A stretch of DNA of 64,000 nt, taken from the NCBI GenBank assembly GCA_016165875.1, contig JABBOT010000033.1, positions 849,357-913,356 on the forward strand. Reading direction: 5' to 3'. The notes beneath the pieces were generated by a model, which was not told where the DNA came from, did not search any database, and saw only the letters and a list, made by a program, of their open reading frames with translations. Of the stretch, positions 58,801 through 64,000 are shown in pieces (positions within the stretch are counted from its first letter, which is position 1; each line of letters begins with the position of its first letter). The position numbers and the translations under genes were made by a program. This DNA comes from Acanthopleura granulata (Eukaryota > Mollusca > Polyplacophora > Chitonida > Chitonidae).

Positions 58801-61800
58801 TTGCTACTTCACACAATCTCGGTGAAATTTATAGCAAAGGGTTTTGCATGATGGAAAATCAGGAATAAGAGAATAAAAATTCATCCCACAAGAAAACAGA
58901 CAATGGCCTTTTGTACTTGAACAAAGCATGGACAACCATTTCAAGGTTTGGAACGCGTCATTCATTGTGAACTCCAATAATGCAAGTACTCCTCTCCTTC
59001 ATTATAACACGCTTTCTTACAATGCCCAATTCAGTATAACACAGTCACGCGTCATTTTTCCTAATCTTACTGTTGCACTTCAAATTTTGATAATTCTGTG
59101 CACTCAGAGGCTTGTTTATCACGTAACTATTAAACATTTTACATACAAAAACACTACGGTGATGATTTGTTTTATAGTTAACATTCAGCATCATACTATG
59201 TCTGTTCCTGTATTATAAAAGTCACAGGCTATCAGTAGATAACAAGGCTTCACACAACGCACTTCACTTATAACATGGTAGGCAGACTGGTATCCCAACA
59301 ACAGCATTGTAATGAGGGACAGCTGTGTATTGTAGTGATAATTTCTATCTATTAACTGTAGCTACAGTTAACAAACAAAACAAAACAAAACAAAAAAAGC
59401 AATTCGTCAAAATAATGCAGACCGATAACAACACAGGAAACATACTGCATAAACAGAAAACAAAATAACAATGATCAAACAGCACAAATTTGTCCAAATA
59501 ATCTATTCTATGGCATTCACATCCAAAGATTTGAGACTCACCACTGTGTACACTTGTGTGTGTGTGTGTCTCCTCTTTATGCCACTTATTATCTGTCCAT
59601 CAAGCTTTGCAATTTTCATAAAAAACAAAATGTTTTTGCTTCGGCAGCAGCTTTTTGCACAAAGATTCCTAAATAATTTCACAGTTTTGCACAAAAGCAC
59701 TATTTTTTCACAACTTTTCTTCAAATCAGACAGGAATTAAAAGAAAATAACTGCAAGACAGTGCAGAAAACGTCTACTCCAAATCGCATTTCACATGCAG
59801 TTGATGTTGTACGTATTAAGTCAGTCATGCAGATGCAGGCACACTCATCACCCAGCATTCCCACATATCTGATCTCTGAGGATACAGCTCATTGACCAGA
59901 ACCAGGCGCCGCTCTGTCTCGTAGGCGTCCTGAATCCCAACAATGTTCTTGTGAGACGCCAAACGCAGACATTCCAGCTCGTTTTTAAACAAGTCCTTGT
60001 CCCCAGGGTCCCGAACTTGGATGAATTTAGCGGCAAATTCCTTGCCAGTGGATTTCTCAATGACTCTGCGTACAATACTGGTTCTTCCTCTGTGGACAAA
60101 GAAATAAATATATACGTTTGTTTCAATCATTCTACTGTTTACTGCTATATTCGATATTTTAACTTCTTCAACGGCAGGCAGTTTTACAGATGATGTAAAA
60201 GCTGCATTGACTCAGGATAAAACCATCAACTCGGGGCATATAACTGATGAACTTTTCAACACGTGTACACACTGACCATACTGATGAAGACAAGTGCTCT
60301 TTTAACACATATCACACCTTGCAAAGTATTGTCATTTATAAAGTTGAATTGAAAGAAACAAAATCCATGAGTACAAAATCTAAGGATCCAGTACTGTAAT
60401 CATGTTTGCTTGTAAAGATTCAAAGACATATCACGAAATACAAACCTTCCTCTTTCTTCCAAAATGTGGAAATGATCTTCAATATTCGCTTGTTTATATT
60501 TCAGAGTTGTCTTGGATACAGCTTGATCTGAAACAAACAGGCAGTTTCTAGAAAAAAATTAAATGTTGTCTTTTTTTTTTTCTTTAAAAACACAAAGAGC
60601 ATTCGGGGATACCCTGCCACCCTACCAGTTTAGGTCGCCTCCCCACCACAGAGTTATTTTATCCGCAGCATTGGTGACTCACTCAAAAGCGGAATTGTTC
60701 TCTAGGGCTCTATGCGTACTACGTTTCCAGTTGGCCCACAAATCGTCATTGCCAATGGCAAAGGCTTGAATGAAAAACTTGAGGGGCTACACCAAAGGAC
60801 CCAAATCGCAGAGAAACATGCTGTTTGTGTACTACCCAAGAACTTTCTCAGCACACATGCACCTAGAAGTGTAATTTAATCCAAGAAAGAACAAAGAAGC
60901 ACATTGCTTTGGACCCCTTTGTTTAAAGGCCGGGAAGGAGTTTTACAAGTCTCCCATTACTTTAGGCCGGGAGAGGTTTTCCCTCTTGTACAACCTACCA
61001 GCCCTTTTATGAATGAAGTCATCAGCTGGACTCCAGGTACTCCTAGGTGAGCTAATAATTAATGAATGATTGGGGTTACATGCCAGGGTTACACTGGCTG
61101 GATTGATTGGGGTTACATGCCAGGGTTACACTGGCTGGATTGATTGGGGTTACATGCCAGGGTTACACTGGCTGGATTGATTGGGGTTACATGCCAGGGT
61201 TCCATTGGCTGGATTGATTGGGGTTACATGCCAGGGTTACACATTGGGGTTACCAGGGTTACATTGGCTGGATTGATTGGGGTTACATGCCAGGGTTCCA
61301 TTGGCTGGATTGATTGGGGTTACATGCCAGGGTTACACTGGCTGGATTGATTGGGGTTACATGCCAGGGTTACACTGGCTGGATTGATTGGGGTTACAAG
61401 CCAGGGTTCCATTGGCTGGATTGATTGGGGTTACATGCCAGGGCTCCATTGGCTGGATTGATTGGGGTTCCATGCCAGGGTTCCATTGGCTGGATTTACA
61501 CCCATATTGTGATGAAAAGTGTAGAAGAGAAGTAGGTTTGGCTAATGTGTAAAATATCAACAATATAGTCTAGAAAAATAGCCATAGTATACCAAAGGAA
61601 CAATAATAAATCAAGTCGTACGTCAAGCTGTAAGAGTGTTTGCCTTGTAATCAGGAGACCAAGGTTCAATCCCAGATCTGGTCATGACTTGAAAAATTTA
61701 TGATTTTGTTTGTTTTTTATTTAGTAAGAAGTTTTTAATAAGTACAGGGTGCAACAATTGCGTATTATTAACATTAGGCAATTAAAAACAGACTGTGGAA

Positions 61801-63778
61801 AAAAAATTTATACAAGAAATACAGAAATGTGTGTGTTAATTACTATAAATTAATGTAATTTACTCTAAAACTGACCTGAAAAACACATGGTTAGAGGCAA
61901 GCAAGTTATGAAACCCTTGGTGCTGAAACAGTTTACATTCTTCTCGTATATTATCATCCTATCCCCCCCCCCCCCAAAATGCTTTTCAAAGATCTTTCAA
62001 AAATGATGCAAAATAAGTGACTTAAGTTATGAACGAAATTTCAAGTCCAGTAACGGTCATCGTCCAAGTTATCTTCCTCTGTTCCCTTACCTTCCACAAC
62101 AACGTTGGCCACACAGTGGACTTTTCCCGCCACATTTTCGGCGATGCAGGCGTAGAGTCCGCCATCGGTTTTGAGCGCGCTGCTCAGACTGAGGCTCCAA
62201 TAGTCAGGAGACTCATGGTCCATGAAGACGCGCGAGCTCTCCACCAGGGGACGCCAGTCCTTGTTCCATTTCACCTCCGGATACGGAATTCCGTCCACCC
62301 TACACTCAAGCGCACCGTTGGTCTTAGCAATGATTGTGATGTCCTTCAACGGCTCAATAAATGTAGGTGGATCTGCCAAAAAATAACAACGCATAAATCC
62401 GGTTACCTTTAATGTGATTCATTTTACTGAAGCGTATATTTGTCTGGAGAATTTTTAACAAAAGCTGCAAATAGGAAACTCTGAGGTTTTCCGCTGTGAC
62501 GCGGCAGTGTTTGTGTACAACCCAAGTGCTTTCCGAGCGCATATGCACTTAGAAGTGTGATGTAATCCAAGAAAACACATAGGAACACACAGCTTTGGAC
62601 CCCTTGTCAAAACTGAGAAGGCGTTTTATGAGTTTCCCATTATATGACACAAAGGAAATATAATTTGCAAAATTTTCTGTTGGCTGGCAAATTTCGACAA
62701 GGTCTACGAAACACATTACTCTGTGTGTGCATCGCTTTAGCTGTAAAACTGTTTCAAGTGATTTCCGTGAATTTTGATCAATCCACAGAATATGCAAACA
62801 ATCTTCTGTGTCTCTGAGCATTACATCAAGTCCCCCGAAGCCACATGTGGGCGAAACCATCCACAGATCACTTAATAATTGACTGTCCATTGAGATATTC
62901 CCACTGCAAATGTGCTGTTAACAAAGTTATCCTGTTTGGGAAGCCATTTTAGATCAATGCCAATATGGGAGGGTTGAAAAGGAATTGCCACATTTTTCTA
63001 GTCATTTTGTGGTCAACAGTACCCAAGGAAAATGTCTTTCATAGCAAGCCAAGGACATAAAACACAAGAAAGCAACAAGTATTACAGTCACTGAACATGC
63101 CTGGAAAATCATTACAAAAAACTCACTTTAAACTACATAAATATAACATAACAACATAAGGAATATTAAAATTTTATAACAGACTATAATTCTGAAACAA
63201 AATCAAATTATATGATGCCTATTTAATGAAACATGACCCATTTAATGACCCAAAATTTCGTCCAAAAGAGAGCATTTTTAGAGGTAAAAAAAGTCATAAA
63301 ATATTATATTTGGTGCCAAAACTTGCATTTTTCCAGTAGGATATAATCTCAGCTTCCAAACAACCCTTAAAACATCTTCCTACAATCAATAGAACTTGCA
63401 GAATTAGGAAAAACGAACAACTAAGTCACGGACGAAATTTGAGGTCGTTTAGGGTAGAAAATGCCAGATGAAAACAAACGCACAAACCTGCAAGATCCAG
63501 CTGTACAATTTTCACCGCAACGCCTTGTTCGTTCTCGGCGTTACATTTGTATTCCCCAATATCAGCCAGACAGACATCCTTGATCGTCAGAGTTGCCTCC
63601 CCTCCTGGCGAAATGAAGGCGTTGTATTTGTCATCATTTTCTAGTGGCTTCCCTTTGAAGAACCACTGAATTGTTGGAAGGGGGAATCCCCGCAGACCCA
63701 GGCAAATTTGAGCTTGCTGACTCTCGACTCCATATTGGATGTCAGAATCGAACGGAGCAATCAGCTCCGCTGGTACAG
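38271..63778 (-). CDS. unc-89: Obscurin/UNC-89-like giant muscle kinase, 3' part of gene
   Basis: Coding exons in transcript order: 63778-63488, 62372-62091, 60527-60446, 60089-59886, 56346-56208, 54680-54481, 52244-52092, 51461-51338, 50666-50159, 46415-46131, 45689-45558, 44847-44686, 43893-43704, 43099-42633, 42096-42021, 41524-41375, 40845-38271. Every junction has AG/GT signals and keeps the frame. Domains are Ig-Ig-kinase 1-interkinase-Ig-FN3-kinase 2-repetitive tail, the order known for nematode and fly UNC-89/obscurin, which sits at the sarcomeric M-line. The 5' part (more Ig domains, and possibly SH3/RhoGEF) lies beyond 64000. An alternative ending is predicted at 49167. The boundary 50159/46415 is the least certain. 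Family assignment is firm from order and kinase sequence. Confidence 0.88.
41375..41524 (-). CDS. unc-89: UNC-89-like exon: kinase 2 C-lobe
   Basis: LSGESPFLGETDLETFANI, then DAQDLYENVTKEGLKFI and DLLKRLPR. Acceptor TGCCAG, donor GTAAAA, phase 2 out. It joins NRLGVEQCLEHKWL in the last exon. Confidence 0.87.
41637..41885 (-). repeat. SINE-like element in kinase 2 intron
   Basis: The minus strand begins with a tRNA-like head (CTCAGATAGTTATAGCACTG, then GTGCTCGAATTTAGC). The body differs from the main SINE family. It lies between the exons at 42096-42021 and 41524-41375. Confidence 0.45.
42021..42096 (-). CDS. unc-89: UNC-89-like exon: kinase 2 P+1 loop and helix F
   Basis: A 76-base exon reading SPEMVAQEKVGFAADVWTIG, with SPE for APE and the helix F DVW. 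Acceptor CATGTAG, donor GTAAGT, phase 2 out. Found only by splice phase and kinase motifs. Confidence 0.85.
42633..43099 (-). CDS. unc-89: UNC-89-like exon: kinase 2 N-lobe to activation loop
   Basis: GGFSSIKCVSRKVGGEEF, VAKVA with the ATP-binding Lys, a long helix C region, and the hinge ICLIMERLYG. The catalytic loop reads AHLNLQPSSV where active kinases have HRDLKPxN: the Asp is Asn, Lys is Gln and Asn is Ser. Then VDFSLAR (DFS for DFG) and MGFPDFL. The donor is TGT/GTAAGG. These changes point to a pseudokinase. Confidence 0.88.
43704..43893 (-). CDS. unc-89: UNC-89-like exon: kinase 2 linker
   Basis: A charged linker (EEIERLLLRSRKALEKPSP, METI-type acidic stretch) ending FNFGEEIRK, the start of the kinase 2 glycine loop. 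Acceptor TTTCAG, donor GTAGGC, phase 2 out. The first glycine of GxGxxG is replaced (IRKGGFSS). Confidence 0.82.
43955..44125 (-). repeat. SINE, minus strand, in UNC-89-like intron
   Basis: The plus strand reads TGATTGGTGTTTTACCCCG, AAATATTTCATTTATACG, CATTATGGTGGGAGAAAACC and GGGCAGAGCCCGGGAG, then GAGGAAGCCAGCATGGC: tail and body of the main family. The head is missing. Confidence 0.75.
44455..44605 (-). repeat. SINE with internal deletion, minus strand
   Basis: Reads CATTGGTGTTTTACGCCATT, ACGGTGGGAGGAACTGGGCA, then GAGAGGAAGCCAGTGTGAGC and TCACAGCGATCGCATAGGTG. The ATTCTTGAGTACGG block is deleted. Confidence 0.7.
44686..44847 (-). CDS. unc-89: UNC-89-like exon: FN3 domain, second half
   Basis: CALVPGLKPNTIYRFRVSC is the typical FN3 L-x-P-x-x-x-Y-x-F-R-V pattern, followed by NRFGVSPFSWSS and VEVRTKPPG. 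Acceptor TTCCAG, donor GTGAGA, phase 1 out. Confidence 0.87.
44936..45300 (+). repeat. Purine-rich tandem repeat in FN3 intron
   Basis: More than fifteen short units around GAACGGAGGAAACAGGAAT run through the intron splitting the FN3 domain. On the sense (minus) strand it is a long pyrimidine-rich tract, and the open frame there is an artefact of the repeat. Confidence 0.75.
45558..45689 (-). CDS. unc-89: UNC-89-like exon: FN3 domain, first half
   Basis: TPERPGRPVV, ALLIWDAPKSNG and ITNYRVDYRKAG are the A to C' strands of a fibronectin type III domain with its Trp. The second half is in the next exon. Acceptor TTTCAG, donor GTGAGT. Confidence 0.87.
46131..46415 (-). CDS. unc-89: UNC-89-like exon: interkinase Ig domain
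   Basis: Starts FSPVFLEKLKDAAYLVGDD, with VTFSCHVMASPAPSITWYR and DVGVYKCIVRNKLGTV, a complete I-set domain. Phase-1 boundaries; acceptor TTTCAG, donor GTTGGT. UNC-89 has an Ig in the same place. Confidence 0.88.
46612..46647 (-). CDS. unc-89: Possible 36-base cassette exon
   Basis: Bounded by TACCAG and GTGAAG, with phase 1 on both sides, so it could be included or skipped without breaking the frame. It would add twelve residues, including NFLSPEEL. A T-rich stretch lies about 30 bases upstream. The size is small and the polypyrimidine tract poor, so this may be chance. Confidence 0.25.
   Translation of the reverse strand, partial: DPTETSCLLRN
47100..47345 (-). repeat. SINE, minus strand, near full length
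   Basis: TTTA microsatellite tail, then GATTAGTGTTTTACACCG, AATATTTCACTTGTACAACG, GACCATCCGCAGGTTACTGG, and the head ending GCGCGCCTACGGAGGCC. Lies in the interkinase intron. Confidence 0.75.
48734..48739 (-). terminator. unc-89: Candidate polyadenylation signal, short isoform
   Basis: This AATAAA on the minus strand is the first one I see beyond the alternative stop at 49167, about 430 bases downstream. It fits a transcript that ends after the membrane-tail exon. Confidence 0.35.
49167..50666 (-). CDS. unc-89: UNC-89-like interkinase exon with alternative membrane tail
   Basis: A 499-codon open stretch entered in phase 0 at 50666 (acceptor TTGTTGCAG). The first 169 codons hold a charged interkinase region (DWQTRYQHGPGTQL, LRIREYRRQKRGE, RRKEFEWIVQPEEV). 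A strong donor, GACGAAG/GTAACT, lies at 50159/50158 in phase 1, exactly the phase needed by the Ig exon at 46415. A weaker phase-1 donor, CTAG/GTGACT, lies at 49748. Without splicing, the frame continues about 330 codons: basic-Ser sites (RRRMSSAENL, RRQSSKL), then a hydrophobic stretch at about 49430-49332 (IKIALALV through LTSLIWYL), then about 55 further residues and a stop. I infer two products: the long form, and a membrane-anchored single-kinase form. Confidence 0.75.
   Translation of the reverse strand, partial: RSSTVVKTVADIRPLGKQDEAVDESGLQPEVDPATGDTVYPDSQAYGEYLDEETWGDWQTRYQHGPGTQLMPLKETDLPLRIREYRRQKRGEVVREVSPSQESQMGEDRKMMKERLLVADVEAEFEPSPSRRKEFEWIVQPEEVKEARRRTSSESESLPQKTVGVRSDEGNWACLNLLAAAKALDAIPPACACTTNVKSRIAKSEFVAAAIASTDINNAGLMGVEVGDDVRQRAICVTYADAGDENNASEASVKSYSDTTPVNPKRLEDPSGGVSENLGFIFSLPRRRMSSAENLDFLWDTLRPSLGDCAAHITDGLSLDNEPLPCDDSKPQFRDDSELVCHENVTKFPGITRVRRQSSKLSRLSYLRRLSCFSPLKQDPVEFSDPLECLFHDEVPGLDESPRDRFVDALDAFIKIALALVRGMVMGALLGMLTSLIWYLSSAIAPEVISFSSNSATHQYPMPSIQSEAYPQHIERFPYPKCHYDDLIGSANISLDTRL
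51065..51180 (+). repeat. Intronic copies of the 49-bp repeat
   Basis: Two units (ACCTCATAACAATTATCACG with TTGGCCATACATCACGC, then ACCTCATACCCATTATCATA with GGTGGCCATATTTCA) resemble the array at 33300-33500. Confidence 0.5.
51338..51461 (-). CDS. unc-89: UNC-89-like exon: end of kinase 1
   Basis: ERLTIRECLDHPWIKNA is the last kinase helix and its HPW motif; NITNHKALNDRFRTM follows as the start of the C-terminal extension. Acceptor CTGACAG, donor GTAAGTA, phase 0 out. Confidence 0.85.
52092..52244 (-). CDS. unc-89: UNC-89-like exon: kinase 1 C-lobe
   Basis: Reads LSGISPFYNQSERATLL, then DFDAKAFENVSKEARDLI and KILLKEAG, the helix F-H region of titin/MLCK-type kinases. Acceptor TTTCAG, donor GTACGA. 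Confidence 0.85.
52647..52745 (+). repeat. 25-bp tandem repeat, four copies
   Basis: Four near-identical units of TGATATAGTTATCTTTCAAA plus five variable bases, in a kinase 1 intron. Confidence 0.8.
53551..53671 (+). mobile_element. Orphan PLE pseudo-LTR fragment
   Basis: 121 bases match the PLE flank and the first codons of its ORF: TGATAACGATGTTAGTA, AACCAAGAAGTTGTATATC, CCCAACTTCTAAATGCCACT, AAACAAGT. The match stops there. It is more diverged than the array copies; its ribozyme-like GAAAC is GACAT. It lies in a kinase 1 intron, antisense to the gene. Confidence 0.82.
54481..54680 (-). CDS. unc-89: UNC-89-like exon: kinase 1 activation segment
   Basis: Starts PWDILL, the end of the catalytic loop with Asp in place of the usual Asn. 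Then KLVDLGFARR (DLG for DFG), YGTAEFVAPEV (intact APE) and SADVWSVGVLAYIL. Acceptor TTTCAG, donor GTAAGTA, phase 2 out. Confidence 0.88.
55808..55900 (-). repeat. SINE fragment, minus strand
   Basis: TTTATTTCACTGGTGTTTTA, then ACTCAAGAATATTTCACG and CACCCATCCGCAGG, with much of the body deleted. In a kinase 1 intron. Confidence 0.6.
56208..56346 (-). CDS. unc-89: UNC-89-like exon: kinase 1 helix D to catalytic loop
   Basis: Reads SGPELLDKVVCESAW, FIKQTLELLQHLHSEG and then VVVVDLK, equivalent to the HRDLK catalytic loop: His and Arg are Val, but Asp and Lys remain. Acceptor GCGCAG, donor GTAAGTG, phase 0 out. Confidence 0.85.
56347..59885. other. Large kinase 1 intron
   Basis: No exon or gene found inside. 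Contents: short degenerate GAATTGATGGACTG repeats at about 56390-56480, a SINE tail at about 57440-57495 (GTGAGTACGGCCTTAAAATC), a 41-bp perfect tandem duplication at 57767-57848, and another tail-like element at 58076-58140 (minus). Frames at 58614-59218 have no domain. Confidence 0.5.
57767..57848 (+). repeat. Perfect 41-bp tandem duplication
   Basis: Two exact copies of a unit starting CTAGGTGTCTCGTAACTTCC. The lack of divergence implies a recent event. Confidence 0.85.
59886..60089 (-). CDS. unc-89: UNC-89-like exon: kinase 1 N-lobe
   Basis: Continues the glycine loop (GRGRTSIVRR across the junction), then EFAAKFI with the ATP-binding Lys, ELECLRLASHKNIVGI (helix C Glu in the expected place), and the hinge LVLVNEL. 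The acceptor is TCCACAG. The donor GTATCC is a weak match, but the phase-2 join to GPELLDK is exact for a kinase. Confidence 0.85.
60446..60527 (-). CDS. unc-89: UNC-89-like exon: kinase 1 linker
   Basis: An 82-base exon translating to a charged linker ending DHFHILEERGR, the lead-in to the glycine loop. Acceptor GTTTCAG, donor GTTTGT, left in phase 2. Too short to be found by frame length; it was placed by phase and by the kinase start. Confidence 0.8.
61068..61496 (+). repeat. 37-bp minisatellite
   Basis: About eleven units of TGATTGGGGTTACATGCCAG plus GGTTACACTGGCTGGAT, with A/C and T variants and one shortened unit near 61240. In the intron between the last Ig exon and the kinase 1 linker exon. 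Frames on both strands are repeat artefacts. Confidence 0.88.
61605..61690 (+). repeat. tRNA-like SINE head
   Basis: CTGTAAGAGTGTTTGCCTTG followed by AAGGTTCAATCCCAG are A- and B-box-like with normal spacing. The stems do not pair well, so it is not called a tRNA gene. Confidence 0.45.
62091..62372 (-). CDS. unc-89: UNC-89-like exon: Ig domain
   Basis: A second I-set domain starts PPTFIEPLKD, with GALECRVDG, VKWNKDWRPL and GGLYACIAENVAGKV. The single-exon, phase-1 boundaries match the upstream domain; the acceptor is TTGGCAG and the donor GTAAGG. It is joined directly to the kinase linker exon. Confidence 0.88.
63488..63778 (-). CDS. unc-89: UNC-89-like exon: Ig domain
   Basis: An I-set immunoglobulin domain in one exon, entered and left in phase 1. 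The B-strand residue expected to be Cys lies in QICLGLRGFPLP, followed by the core Trp in IQWFFKG, and DIGEYKCNAENEQG is the F-strand signature. The acceptor is TGTTGCAG before 63778 and the donor GTTTGTG after 63488. It is the most 5' exon visible. Confidence 0.88.
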
Positions 63779-64000
63779 CTGCAACAGAAGGACATATTGT
63801 ACATTTCTTTTACATACTTTTATTTGTTGATTTATTAGGGCTTTCACTACAAACCACTTAGTCGATCTATAACTAAAAAATGCTGAAACAGTTTTAACAA
63901 ATTGGACAAATATTATTACCATTTTTATATACTTCTTGTCCGACGGACATTTATCCAAGTTTTCTGAGAAATTACATTCTGGGATTTACAGCGGCAGCTT

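Noticed and set aside
61144..61563. 68-codon frames on both strands
   Set aside because: Direct products of the 37-bp minisatellite.

Overview
The window looks like genomic DNA from an intron-rich marine invertebrate, most likely a lophotrochozoan (mollusc or brachiopod grade). It holds a multi-exon obscurin/UNC-89-type giant muscle gene, a rhodopsin-like peptide-receptor GPCR, Penelope-like retroelements, and many copies of a tRNA-headed SINE whose 3' tail (GTGAAATATTCTTGAGTACGG) I associate from memory with molluscan genomes. Nothing bacterial or viral dominates, and there is no rRNA or CRISPR array.

Layout. 1-6.9 kb is AT-rich non-coding DNA with SINEs and a foldback repeat. 6915-15019 is a head-to-tail array of three Penelope-like element (PLE) units with four copies of the flanking pseudo-LTR; the units are nearly identical and only the third has an intact RT plus GIY-YIG reading frame. 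Each pseudo-LTR carries a hammerhead-ribozyme-like fold. 15.4-17.5 kb is a decayed hAT/ZNF862-like gene cut by SINEs. 18.1-19.3 kb (minus) is a pseudogene of the intact GPCR at 28.5-29.8 kb (plus); both have the same degenerate repeat downstream, so this was an inverted segmental duplication. 23.9-24.3 kb is a GC-rich inverted-repeat island in AT-rich surroundings. 30.8-31.95 kb (minus) is a broken Ty3/gypsy-like gag. 33.3-34.35 kb holds satellite-like arrays.

38.3-63.8 kb (minus, gene continuing beyond the window) is the 3' part of an obscurin/UNC-89 gene. I could join the exons by splice signals and phase: Ig - Ig - kinase 1 - interkinase - Ig - FN3 - kinase 2 - long repetitive C-terminal tail. 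This is the classical UNC-89 order. Kinase 1 keeps the catalytic-loop Asp, while kinase 2 has Asn there and is probably a pseudokinase.

The most interesting signal is the interkinase exon (50666 to 49167). A strong phase-1 donor at 50159 joins in frame to the downstream Ig exon. If that donor is skipped, the same frame runs on for about 330 codons and encodes a hydrophobic, transmembrane-like segment before its own stop and a candidate polyadenylation signal. This predicts a second product, a single-kinase, membrane-anchored UNC-89 isoform lacking kinase 2. The splice model and isoform are inferences from sequence and need transcript data.
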